From Apus apus (Eukaryota > Chordata > Aves > Apodiformes > Apodidae): a stretch of 64,000 bases of DNA. Shown here piece after piece: positions 1 to 12,450 of this stretch (its first letter is position 1; the number at the start of each line of letters is the position of its first letter). The position numbers and the translations under genes are program-made. Below the pieces are notes generated by a model. It did not search any database, was not told the origin of the DNA, and saw nothing but the letters and a program-made list of their open reading frames with translations. The stretch lies in the NCBI RefSeq assembly GCF_020740795.1, contig NC_067312.1:51851905-51915904 (forward strand). The letters run 5' to 3'.

Positions 1-480
1 CTTCCACCCTTCAGCCCCCGGATCAGACCCAGTCACGCCTGAGCCCCCGCAGCGGCTCCCCGGGGCGCAGCCAGCCCCGTCGGAAGACACGACGCCAGCC
101 AGCCCTGCCAGCGCCGGTGTCGGCCGGGCTGGACGAGGCTCCGGCGGGCAGCGGGGGCAAACACCGCCAGCCACCCCCTCCACCCGCAGCACAAGGCTCA
201 GCAGCTGAGGCAGGGGACGACAAACCCCGACCCGGCGGCCGCGCCCCCCGGCCGCCCCCGCGCTCACCGGGCTCTCCAGCCGATCGCTCTCCATCCCGGC
301 GCCTCCTCCGCCCGCGGCTCCGCGGCTGCGGCCAGCCCGGCGGGGCGGGAGGCAGCTGCCCGGGCGCGGGGGGTGTGCCCGGGCGCGGGGCGGGGGCCGG
401 GGCCGCCGTCTGCCGGGCGGAGCCTGCGGGGCCCAGCCCGCAGCGGCAGCGCGGCCGGAAGGCGGCGGGGCGGGGCAGCA
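1..480. promoter_or_regulatory. CpG island, probable promoter
   Basis: This is a block of very high G+C with dense CpG dinucleotides, ending abruptly near 480 where the sequence becomes AT-rich. It contains many GC-box-like runs (ggggcgggg around 385-400 and 460-475). On the minus strand a short ATG reading frame ending in a GTGAGC splice donor sits inside it (268-294), so it looks like a transcription start region for a minus-strand transcript leaving the window to the left. I see no TATA box. The island could belong to an alternative TRIM36 promoter or to an unrelated gene. Confidence 0.7.
268..294 (-). CDS. TRIM36: candidate alternative first coding exon of TRIM36
   Basis: On the minus strand an ATG at 294 opens nine codons (MESDRLESP) that run straight into a consensus donor GTGAGC at 267-262, in phase 0. 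The TRIM36 first exon at 7031-7093 also ends in phase 0, so both could splice to the same exon 2, which would lie outside the window. The start sits in a CpG island 6.8 kb closer to the gene body. This is an inference from position, strand and phase; nine residues are too few to identify a protein, and the exon could belong to another transcript. Confidence 0.35.
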
Positions 481-519
481 CAGGGAGGAACCCTCCAGAG
501 GACAGACGTGAATAGGTTA

Positions 520-3500
520 TTTCACATTTACTTCAGAAGCCGCCTTCCTAAAACCACGGAGTGCTGCGCTAGGAACTGTTTCCATGATGCCAGTTGCGCA
601 TGTATTCAGACTGAAACATGTCACTTAATGGAGCGGTGGGGAGAACAGGTTGGTAAGGACGTAAGTTGACAGCATTCCAGCTGTGTTTTGAATAATGATT
701 CACAAGGTTCTGAGCTGTGTTATCCTTAACCACTACTGCTATCCCGAAATTTCCTGATGTTTCTAAAGGATGTGGCTCCTAGTAAGCCCTTGTCTACATG
801 AGTACACTACCCATCACTGACACTGGATGTGGTTGATTTGGGGCCAAATAAACTATCAGCTGCAGACCAGATGTAAGCCCCTTTGGCTCTGCTGCCACCT
901 TTGAAACAGTATGAAGAAGTTTTGTCTTCGGCTGCACAACAAAGCAAACCGTTCCGTACTCCGTGCCAGAGATGCAGGTGCCAGCAGAGGTAGGTGTTGC
1001 TAGTGTGGACAAACCTGGAGCATGCACTTTCTTTCCTCTCACAGTCCTCAGATGCACCACAGTGCCAACTACTGTTAACTGCTAGGACATGTGAGTGACT
1101 CTTTGTTCAACCCCTTAAATGATCATTAACGTATTAGCTTGTTTGTGTGTCTGTTTGTTCTGGCTTCAGGTACTTTAGAGCAGGATTTTAATTACCATGT
1201 TCTCCTCCACCACATTAAGATGTTACACGGGTGAGCAGATCCTCAAAGGCCTCCAAAGGGTAAAACTCCCCCTTTTGTGCTCACCTTTTAACTAGCCTTT
1301 GATCCATCCTCAGCATAGGAAGACTGCATTTGCAGTGCCAAAATCCACATTAGCTCTAAGGTTTTGGGAAGAAAAAAAAAAAACAACAGCTGGGAATCAC
1401 TGGTACATTAAAAAGAGCACAAGCCATTGTCAGATGTTACTCCTGTCAATAGCCTCTGCAGAGGGGTCAGGAAGAGCAGTGTGGCCACAGAAGTCAGGCC
1501 TACCCTTCTGCTTTATTTTCAGACACTTGATTGGACACCTGTTCTGTTAATGAGGGACTCCCTTTACATCATGTAATACCTGGAAAGTGTCAAGATAATT
1601 CAACACATTCCTCATCATTTGCTCCTGACCCCTCAGTAGGCAGTGTCTGGAGGGAGACAGCTGCCATGCATTTCATTCCCCAGACAGCAGCACAAGACAG
1701 AAACTGGAGAGGGCACGGGGGGGACTTAATCTTATTTTCCCTCCTACCTCAGGTTAGCTGTGCATGTTAATTTAGTCAGTGGTATGCAGCAGTCTCCCAA
1801 TAACTCATTTGCATTACCTATACGTATAATTCAAAGAAGGGTGTGGAACTGGTTTTTGACAAGCCATGAAAATCCTACACTTGGTTTACAGAGCACTTAG
1901 CATCCTACTGCATGAAGCAACAGAGCCCTGCCCCAAAGCACTCAGAACAGTGTGGCAACACCTCCTCTGCTTTCGTAGTCAGGTCCTCACAGCAAAACTT
2001 TCCAACACTTATTTTTATTTCTATGTTTATTTTTACACTGTTTTTACAGCCACGGCTCAGTCTTGAGCCAGTTCTCTGCTGGTCTGCACTCCTCTGACTA
2101 ACATGCGTTGCACTGGGCTTGCATCAGAGCAGAACCAATGCAGAGATACACAGCATGAACAGTGAGATCTGTTCCTGTGCCACTGCGACTGTCCTAGGCA
2201 CTGAGTTAGCAGAGAGTTACTTTTCTCCCTGTGCAATGGAAGTATTTTCTGCCAGAATGGATGCTGTGGGCTTTTAGACTGCATCTTCCCCTCTGTACAT
2301 TTTTTGTAATAGAGTTTACTTCTCTACTTAGGCCTGAAAAGCTGAACCTTGAAGACCACTGTTTTACCCAGGATTTTCTCAGTCACACAGGCTGAAATAT
2401 GTATCGTTCACCTAGCAATAATGCAGGAATTTATGCTGCCTGAGAGAAATGTGCTTGTCTTGGCTCAGGAATAGAGCCTCAACTTTGTCTTACAGATGCT
2501 TACCTTTCAATTGCATCACCCTGACCTGCGAGAAAGAGCCAATAGACAATGGTGTTTCAAAATCAAAATAACAATTATTTGAGGATTTCTTGTCATAAAG
2601 CAAAAATGCCAAGCCCTAGTCCTTTGATTCTGGTTGTTTATCTGCTCTGCAGAGATGTGCTACAGGCCCACAATCCTGATGGTTGGATGGGTTTCCTAAC
2701 AGATCTCATAACCTGATCAGCTGGACCAAACAAGTTCAGAAGGTCACACAAATCACTGCTAAGCACAGAGCACTGAGCCAATAAAGACTACTCTCATTGA
2801 ACTGCCAGAATATTGAGACTGCAATCAGCTTGCAGTAGGATTTGTAGCTAGTAAATCTCAAAGTGTCATGCTAGCTCAGTATATCTTAACTTTTCCATTT
2901 ACTGCCATGTGTATAGTATTCTGCTTCATGTCCAGACACCTGGAAAGCAGCAGTTGCAGAGGATCCAAAGAGCAGCTGCAGAGAAAAGTCCACACAGAGG
3001 ACTCTGCTGTTTCCCTGCACCCACTGCAGTCGCTTGCCAAACAAATGGAAGAATTATAATGAAAACACTTCCCAAAATTACATGACATTCAAACCAAAAT
3101 ATCCTCCAGCCCTGAACTAGGAAAGGACTGTACCTGTAAAAAGAATTATTACTGTTTATCAGAAAGGAAGTGTAATGGTTATCTTTGAAAGGATTTGGAA
3201 TATAAAAAGTTTACATTCTAAAAAAAAAAAATCAAATTTACAGAACACCCAGCCACAAACTATAAAGATATGACACAAAAAAGATAATGCACACATAACA
3301 TGGGGAACTGCTATACTGTCCTCCTGCCTTTTCTTTTCAGTTCTGATTGTAGCTACCCCTGCCATGGGCTGGCAGCTCACCCTTGCCATGGTCTTGTAGG
3401 CACCTCAGAGAAACTACTGGTGGAGCCATGAGGGCATGTCTAAACTATGGAAACACACCTTTATCACACAAGCTGACTAACCCAGCTAAATCATTCCGAT

Positions 3501-6500
3501 TAAAAGCTGTGAAGACAGACAAGTTGGATTTTAACTCCTTTTAGCCTGATAGATTTCAAAGTCAGACTCCTCTGCAGAAGCTAACTTAAGCTGTTACCTT
3601 AAATTGCACTCCAAGTTATCTTTACATGCTTTTTCCAAGCAAGTCACCTTTTTGCGCAAATACCCCTCACAATATAGGTATAATCTGGCGCACTGCTGGA
3701 TACTCTGTAAATGGAAGAAAATAGCTGTTAAAGCAAAGGGCTATTCTCCTCACAAAGGACCCAAACCCCAAATAAGTGCTTTCTTACACAGAAATATGAA
3801 AAGCCTTCTCTTCTGAAAGATGAGGAGCAGAACTCTGGTTCAGCTGAGTCAGGCAGAACACAGCAACCCACCAGCCCCCACAGCTGCTAGTAAACTCTGC
3901 TGTGTTTCCTCTCTCCAGTTCCTCATACAATTTTGTTTTTGTTTCTCTGTGTAGCTCTATCCTCTAGTCTCACCTGGTGAAAAGCTGAAATGCCCCCACA
4001 AGAGAATTGTACATCTGCCGCTGCATCTCACCTGGCAGAAGGGAGGGACAGAAATTGGGTGTCACCTGCAGGGTCCAGCTGCTGTGCATGCAGAACTTCA
4101 ACTGCTCTCAACATTATTTTTATATATTTCTTATGTTCACATCATATGCCTTTAGGATTTGTTGTTGGTAGTATCTATTTCTCTAAATGCTTTTTCTGGA
4201 TTAATGTTTTTAAAGCTGTTCCTTATGAATCACAGACTGACAGTTTCTGCAAACCATGCAGAGCATAGGAATAGATGGTAAAACAAAGCAAACAAGGGAA
4301 AAAACAGAGAGGGTGAAAGGTTGATTAAAAAATGGAGCATGCCCAGATCCCTATTTCAATTAAATCAACAGCTAGTGCACAAAGACAGTGTCAGTGTTGC
4401 TAGCCTCTCTCTGAAATACACATTGGTTTACATTGGTTTATTGATTTTATTCCACTTACAGGAAAATGCCTGAAAACAATTCTACAAAATGGAAGGCTAG
4501 TACTGGTATCAGTTACCCCATCAGGCACAAATATTTCTTTACAGCATCTAAAAATTATTTGAAGTTAATACTACAAGAGAAGCAGACATGTTCCAATGAA
4601 GAAAACATATGTCTAGACAAGTAAAATAATTTTTAATACAGTGAGGGTGAATAACTGTAGGGGCATTTGTATATTTGACCACTGCAAAATGAAACTCACA
4701 GACAGTGGAGAGAGGAAAAACAAGAAGCCTTAAACCATTTCTGGAATATTTTATAATTTTGAAACAGTTGAGTGTCTGTCCTTGCTGTGATTTGAATTGG
4801 GATTTCAGAGTCCTGAAAGAAGGTCATACAATTTCCTTCTGCCACAGTGCCTCTGCTACAAAATGCAAATAATTGTTAATCTATCTCACAGGGGTATCTT
4901 GGAGTGCTTAGATGCTGCTGTGATGTTTGTGACAGGTGCCTCAGAGACCCAGAATATCTCACAGTGTATTGTAGTGAACCTAAACAGATGTTGTGGATAT
5001 ATGGATTACACACAGACTGTCTTGTTGAGGCTGAGAGTGTTACATGCATCTTTCTGTTCCACATACAACATGCATGTTTATGTGTGAAACAGTGTCAGAG
5101 TGGAATAATTAGCACAGATCATTAAGAGACAAAAGGTTGTTGAAGTGACATTCCCACAGGGAAAAGTGATAGATAATGATTTGCTCTGTTGGAGTGGCTT
5201 GACAGACACTGCAAGCTAGGTTGCAAACCAGCATGAGTGCCAAAAGAAGTCACATACCAGGGTCTAAAAGGCAATGTACTGTACCTATTGGAACCCTACA
5301 AAGTGAGAGGCGCCTGTGCAAATGTCAGGAACTGTCACTACATCCTGGTTCTCTAACAGTTCTTTGTTCAGTAAAAGCTAGATGCATAGCTACTCATTCA
5401 GAGCATGTTAATATTCTCAGACTTTGTTGAAAAGGTTTTATTGATATGGGAGAACAGGAAAGGAAAAACTGGAGTTGGGACCTCTAAGCAGTAATACTCT
5501 GCCCCTAAGCAAATTGAGTTTACTATGCAGAAGAGTCCTTTTCCTGGCGTGATGTATGTCACCTGAGAAAGCAGCTTAATTATCCTAGCAAAACACCTCC
5601 AAGCTCCTGGATAACATTAATAAATTACAAAGAGGCTGTAACCTAAACCCCTGGTCTGGAGATAAAGAAATGTGAAAGGAAAAGATTAAGAGCAAGAGGT
5701 CTCAGAGCTCGTCCTTGAGAGCCTCAAGCAGTGACCGCCACTATGGAAAGTCTGTGAAGGTCACACAACTGCTGCTGCTGCTTTTTTTTCAAGCTCATCA
5801 AGTGTCTCTGAGGATGGGTCTTGGCAATGTGATGCTCTATGTATAAACATAGCACTGTTTGTAATAAACCTGCCCATTTCACACTACTGTGCTAACGTGG
5901 CTGTCTACCGAACCATATGCTCTTGCAGAGGGTGTCTGATTCAAGCTACCAGCATAGACTGTTCCACTGTGAGAGAAGGGGCAAATGTAGCACTCCCTTA
6001 CAGGGAAACCTCAGGCAAAAGGAGTTTCTTGCCTGAAACCCTTTATGATTTTGTGTATTGCATAAAAAGGACTGAACTTCCCTTGGAGCCCCAGGCATGA
6101 TTACTCCTAGGCAAAGACAAGCAGAATCACCCCCTGGAAACTCTCTTCTCACCTGCTCTAAAAGTTCATCCACAGCTTTTAGAACAGGGAGAGGGAAGGG
6201 GAGGAAAGGTGGGCAGAAGGAACAGGGTGTGAAGGCAGCCTCTGAAGATGAGTTGGAATGCATCTTCAGGATGCATTCGGAACAGCCTTTCAAGTAACAC
6301 CATTGTTTTTGCCACACTTATTTTTAAGTTTGAATATATTGTGACAACTTTATTTTTTTAAAATACCCACCACAGCAGAGTCTTCGGGGGGAGGGCAGTA
6401 GGAGCACTCCCTGTGTTTTCAGCGTATCCGCAGCTCACAAATACAGGAAGTTGGATTTCCCCCTCCTTTTTCTACGAAACGCACATGCTACTTTCCTTCA

Positions 6501-6850
6501 GAATATTTGCCAACTCTGAACCTTTTCCTTGAGGCGACACTTCTCACTCCGGCGTTACTCACAGCCAATCCAGCTATGGATAACAAAAAGACCCCTGCCA
6601 CGGACTGCCCCAGGCGCAGCCCGCGTTAGTGCACCACGTTCACAGAATAGCAGACGGAGACACTGTCACACACAGCAGAAGGCTGCAAAAATGTCAGATG
6701 TCGAACTGTGCTGGGGTGAGTGACGCTTGGCATTCACATTTTTTAACGTTTTCACCCGACAACCTCGGAAGGGTGCGGCAAATACTAGGCGAGTGTCCAA
6801 AGTAGATCAGCTCTAAAGACAGGTCAAGTTCACCCCCTATAAAGTTTAAG
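520..6850. other. non-coding stretch, probable TRIM36 first intron
   Basis: I found no exon with splice sites and no recognisable protein family here, and no dated CR1 or LTR copy. The open frames present are short and without similarity I recognise. If TRIM36 starts at 7093, this stretch is the 5' part of its first intron, with the island at 1-480 embedded in it. Confidence 0.5.
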
Positions 6851-6879
6851 GAAGGAACCGACTCTCCCCTCCAGGCTCA

Positions 6880-7310
6880 TCCCCAGCGCCTCGCCTGTCC
6901 TGGCGCTGCTGCCGCTCGGGACCTGCATCCCGGGTGTCCCGGGAATACCGTACCACAGCCCCACCGACACGCCTATCCGGGGTAGCCCTGCCGGCAGTCC
7001 CGGGGTCCGCCCCTGCCGCGCCGCCCCTACCTTGTCCCGCTTCAGCAGCTCCAAGATGTAGCCGAAGCGGCTGCCGCCCGCGGCCACCGCCATGGCCCCA
7101 GGCGGGAGGATGCCGCCCTGCCGCCCCTCCTCGCCCCGCAGCGCAGCCCCGGTGTCCCCCGGGGCTGGCCGGAGGGTCCCGGTGCTCCCGGCTCGCCTCC
7201 GCTCCTCCCCGTGGAGGATGCTCCGGGGAGCGCGGGTGCCCGTGGCAACCTCCCGCCCAGCAGCAGCGCGGGGGGACTGCCAGGGCACGTGGAAGCGCCC
7301 GGAAACACCA
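6880..7310 (-). promoter_or_regulatory. TRIM36: CpG island at the TRIM36 start
   Basis: This G+C- and CpG-rich island surrounds the TRIM36 initiator codon at 7093. The DNA upstream of the ATG on the minus strand (7094-7310) is the likely 5' UTR and core promoter. Sequence on both sides drops to ordinary AT-rich composition. No TATA element is visible, as is usual for CpG-island promoters. Confidence 0.7.
7031..7093 (-). CDS. TRIM36: TRIM36 first coding exon (partial gene)
   Basis: Minus-strand ATG at 7093 followed by 21 codons ending at a GTAGGG donor (7030-7025), phase 0. The peptide contains RFGYILELLKRDK, which aligns with the 21-residue first-exon peptide of mammalian TRIM36 (core SEFGYIMELIAKGK) at the same length and phase. 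TRIM36 is a RING-type E3 ubiquitin ligase with B-box, coiled-coil/COS, fibronectin III and SPRY domains that associates with microtubules. None of those domains lie in the window, because the remaining exons are to the left. Synteny with PGGT1B and CCDC112 on the same strand supports the call. Confidence 0.8.
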
Positions 7311-10300
7311 TCTCTAATCAGATGCTACGGCCGGGAGAGCTGTGTTGAAGCTGGGGAGGTCACACTTACTTGTGGTCTCACAAAATCTGAGCACTACTGC
7401 CTGAATCTCTCCGAGTCTTGACTGAGCCCATGGCACAGGACTGATGTCCCAGCCAGGTCTGTGCAGGGCACTCCCCGAGGTGAGCATGCCTCTTTTCAAA
7501 GAGTCTTGAAAGCACATCTTGAAGTCAGATGCATGCTGAAGTACAGCATGCTACATTTATCCCCAGGTTCCATCCATTTTTCTTGAATTCCAGGCTTTTG
7601 TTTAGATGAAGAATTCTGTCTAAATGCATCTGCAGAGAAGAGTACCTACTAATGTAATCTACATAATTGTGTGTATGATCTGTCTGGTGTATTGGCACTT
7701 GGCTGGTGGCACATCTGTGGGGTAACTCAAAACATGAAGAAAACTTCTATCATCTATTTTTCTGCATCCCAGGCCTGATGCTACTACCATTTGAGATGGA
7801 TACAACATGCCTGTTCAACTGTAGCAGAAAAACTGATTCCAGCAACTGAAGTACCCTGTGCTGCTTGAGGAAGGCAACCCTCAGGGCCTGCTGAAATGTT
7901 CACACCAGGCAAAAAAGAGCCAGGTACCAGGAGAGACACTGTGAAACTCCACCCAGACGTGGTTGGCCAGGGGGCCCCACCAGATGCTTGGGAAATGGTG
8001 TTTGAGGTGCTGCAGACATCACACCCCTGTTCCGTGCCTGTCCACTCCATGTTGCTGCAATAGCTTGCAGTGGTGGAGGCACTGCAGGTCACTTCACCCA
8101 GCTCACTACTTCTTCCTTGTCTCAAGCTGCCCCAAACACAAAGGTCCCAGCTGCCCTCAAGATCTGGGGGAAGGGGGCATGTCAATGGCTACTCTGCTGT
8201 TCACTCACCAGCTCTCTCCCAAACTGAAAGGTGGAAGGGGATAAGCCACCCTTACACTGTAGCTATCAGGTAGCCCATGCAGCACATCACCCCTGTGGTG
8301 AAAACATACCAAAGGGGGTTTTATAACAGTATAATGTGTATGCTCGGAGGCTGAATTTCCGAAGCCTACTGATATGGCAGTAATGTTATCCCACATTCTC
8401 TCTACAGGTTACTCACTGAAACAATACACCATTTCTTTCTCAGGAAATGGGACTCATGAATATCTACCAGACATTTCTGTTACTAGATACTGTACAATTA
8501 TATATATCAGATGACTCATTAATCAAATAGCTCATTATTGGGATATAGACAAGCTTTCAGAGTTTCATGTATTGCTTTTGTGCAAACAGCCCAGGAATAA
8601 ACAATGAGCAACAGCACAGGGGACAGTCAGCTGTCATCACCCATGCAGCTGACAGGTCCTTGATACAAGATTTAACTCAATGTGAGGTATTTTGTTTTTG
8701 TGATCAAATTCCAGCTCACCAAATGGCACCCCTGTATGAAATTTTCACTAATTTGTTTGGGTCAGTGTCGACCTCTGCCTGGGAGCAGGACCAGGGAAGG
8801 CTGGGGTGACAGACAGCCTGAAGCAGTGCCTCACTTCTCCCAAGCTTCTCAAGTCCAGCAGTCAACAGCATGGCATGGTGCTGGTGGTGGGCTCAGCAAC
8901 AGCAGCTCTTCCGTGTCAAGGAAGGTTGTACCATGATGTCACTGTGGATCTCCAAACGACAACCAGCACCGATCAGCAAACATATCTTTGAGCTTACTGC
9001 TCAGTAATGACAGGTTGTGTGAAAAAACAAGGAATTTACAACCCCTTCTGCTTAACATGCAGCAGTCTACTCCACTGGAACTTTCAGCCGGGGGTATGTC
9101 TGCACCTCAATCTCATTGCAGCTTTGTTATGTTCATATTAGATGACACCTAATGAGCGTCTCCCAAAGCCTGTGAGACAAGGGTCTACCCTGGTGCATGC
9201 ACTGTGGGCCTGCTCTGCATTGGTGCTTTTGTCTTGCATTCTTTGGCCATGAAACACACCAGTATTTTGAACTAGGTGCAGTGAACTTCTGGCTGCTGTT
9301 TCATTATTTTGTTGCTGCACCAGAGTGATTTAGGGTTTTTTTGTTGTTGTTTCTGTTTTTTCTCTTTCTGCTACATGCTGTAGGTTATGGCCAGCCTGGA
9401 CAGAAATATGAGAACCTAGGATGGAAAAGATGATGATTCTTCATCCCCCTCCCTTCACCCCCTCATGTCCTGCTTCCATAAATTGATCAACAACGCAGCC
9501 ACAGCTGAATCGTTCTATCCCCTAGAGCAGGCGAGTAACATGGCTCTCTCATTTGAGTGCTGCATATATTTAAGAGATGTAAATGTAGCTCAAGCCATGA
9601 AGTCAGCAAGGGCAAGAAGGATATGGGAGAAGATGGAATAAGTGGATGGTTCTTTAATGCTTTTTTTGGGCTGGTTTTGTTTCAGTGTTAGCTCTGTTAG
9701 CCAGGTTTGGGTGGCTGCCAGTGATAGGCAGGCAGGAGGATGCCACATACCATTTTACATTGATTTCAAAGCTTTGGCAAGGGCAATCTCCCAAGCAACT
9801 CCTGTTGAGGGGGTCCTGGCCCCTGTGTGACAGTGGTCTCTGCCATCAGCCTTGCAGAAGAGTGTATTTCTGCAGTCCTACAAGCCTGCGCAGAGCCTTG
9901 TGGATGGTTCAGTGTCATTAACACAAGCCGTCTCCGTCGATCCAGACTAGCCGGGAATTTGGGATTATTCTCCAAAGCAGAGAATAGAGAATATAATTCC
10001 TGTAGTCAGTCTGAGGGATCCAGTTTACCTCCCATCGGCTAGATGGGAGCATAGTTTGTGCTAGGCTTTGTCTTGAGTGGCTGCAGGCTGACAGGGGAAT
10101 GTGCACTTGGAAGGATGGAGACAGATGGAGAAGCTTCATGTTGCAGCTGGTGACCCAGGGACTTTCACCCCTCTTGGTAACCAGTCTCTGTGTTTTACAC
10201 AACCTTTTCTGAGGTAGGCTGTATGTCAGACATAACTGGGAGCTCCTCACCTGTTCCACATAAATTGTGGATATGCAATTGCTTTTCACATTTTCCCTCC

Positions 10301-12159
10301 TTTGTTTCATCTCTCAGGTCTATTCCTTTCTGTGGAACAAGGATGTCTGAATATTAATTCAAACTTTTGGTCATGAATCCTAGAGCATGCCACATTATGT
10401 TAAAATGAATCAGTAGAAGGACATTATTTGCTTTCTATCACTTAAACTTGAAGCACGTCACCAAAAAAGCTAGGATTCCAGGCTGGATTATCAACTGCTG
10501 TAAACTAATTGGTATAGTTTTATACCAGTGGAAAAACTGGCCCTGTATTGTAATTCTGAAACGTCATGCAACACAGGGCTCTGTCTCAGCATGTTGGTAT
10601 AGAAATTAAAATATAAAGGAAATTTGTGCTTCCTAGCCTGTTATGTTGATTCTCCCAGGATGGCAGTGAGGGCTCTAGATTTTCCAGTTTATTTCCTTCT
10701 CCATCTAAGTTTCTACTTCTGAACTGCATCTGAGCAGTGAAGCCTGCTAAGGTGCTGTTTTCTTTCTGATCCTTTAGGATGGTGAGGTGTTTTTCCATTT
10801 CCATTATAGAGGGAATCCACTCAAGCACACACCCTTGGCAGCAATCTAGTGCCCTGAGGAGGTGTCTTCTCCCAGTGTGCATCTGTTCACCACGCTGGAC
10901 CTTGTTGGCTACCATTACTTAAGGAAATCTACTTAAAGGGTCTTTGAAACCAGTTGCAGGTGGTGATACAGGAAGGGCTAACACAAATTATTCAGTACAG
11001 AGAGAAACACTTCCATTTTGCAGTATGCATGGGGGAAATGGATCACTGTAGATGTATTTCCTTCTCAGAGGACTCTGATATCACTGACAATTGCATCTCC
11101 AGAGCACTGGAGATGCAAGAAAGATGATGGTAAAGGTGGTGGGAAACTGTCCTTGCATTCAGTATGAACTATTTCAGTGTTAGATTGTACATTTGAACAA
11201 ACATTTGAAATAATGGAAAAACCTACCACCTAAACACATATCCAAGTGTCCATGCCTCTAAGTATTGTAACCAGCTTTTATTCTCTTAACAATATTCAGA
11301 AGCCTGCATCCAGCTTGAGCAACACTAAGGAGAAATCTTGTAAATAGTTTATGAATTTTATATAAACTGCTTCCTTCCACAGAGAGTAGTGTAGATGGGA
11401 ACTGTCACTAGCAGAAAAAAAAATAAATTGCCATTAAACAGATGAGACCATCTGATGGCTGGAAAGGTTTTACAAGTAGGATAGATGAGACTGAACTGTA
11501 TTTGAAAACTCACAGTACCTCCATGCAGACCTAAACCTCTCCAACAAACCCCATCCTCTCTATTTTTTTTAGGCACCCACGGGATTTATTTATATTTTTT
11601 CCCCCATTGCCATGTGTGCTGCTCTGAGGAAGAAAAAGGAGCACAACCATCTGGAGCAGTGTCTTGTTGAGCAGTCAGAGAACCGTCTGCTTCTGTGTCT
11701 TCCAAATTCCTCTGAGGTTCCACCAAGGCCACCTCAAGCAGACAAACTCCTGCACCTTCTTCCTGACACTTGTGTCAATAAATTCCACTCAGGACTCAGA
11801 TTTAGCCTGTGATTCTCTGGGGTCCCTAGATCTCTCTCTGTTATGAAGCTGCCAATTCACATCTTCACCTTCTGTTGGAGAAATTTGATTTTTACCTCCT
11901 CAGTGTCTCTTGCTTTTCTTAATGATTAGATTTTTACCCATCACCACAGACTGAAACAGGGTTTTAATTATTTTTATATACTTTATTCTAATAGATACTG
12001 GCAAAACTAAAAAGGTCACTAAACCAATAACACTAAACATGGCAAACAAACAGCAAGGATCAACACAGGATAGCAGCTCTGATGCTGATCTGTGGCTAAG
12101 TCAAACATCATCCATTGCTGATGGCCAGAAGAAACAGTCTGACCCTTAGCCTGCACCTC

Positions 12160-12450
12160 TCAGAATCACAAAATGACAGAGTGTTAGGGGTTGGAAGGGA
12201 CCTCCAAAGATCATTGAGTCCAACCCTCCCTCCCAGAGCAGGAACAAAATTGAGGGCAGATCACTCAGAAAGTCATCCAGGCAGGTCTTGAAAATCTCCA
12301 GAGAAGGAGACTCCACAACCTCTGGGAAGCCTGTTCCAGTGCTCTGTAACCCTTGCAGTAAAGAAGTTCTTCCTCATGTTGAGGTGGAACTGCTGTGCTC
12401 AAGTTTGAGTCCCTTGCCCCCCTCATTTCCCTGTAGGGGAAGGGGAGGCT
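12160..12450 (-). repeat. CR1 LINE fragment, 3' end
   Basis: The plus strand reads as the reverse complement of a CR1 3' end: 'cagaatcacaaaatgacaga', then 'ggttggaagggacctccaaa', 'tccaaccctccc', and further in the 'ctccacaacctctgggaagc' block typical of the ORF2 C-terminus. The copy is truncated at its 5' end near 12450 and carries many differences from younger copies, so it is an old insertion in the minus orientation. Confidence 0.9.

Noticed and set aside
23-515. Long frames on both strands in the left CpG island
   Set aside because: Compositional artefacts of a stop-poor G+C-rich island, with no similarity I recognise; only the short ATG-to-donor segment at 268-294 has gene-like structure.
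6830-7288. A 152-codon minus-strand frame through the TRIM36 exon
   Set aside because: Only codons from ATG 7093 to the donor at 7030 match TRIM36; the rest runs through the promoter on one side and intron on the other.
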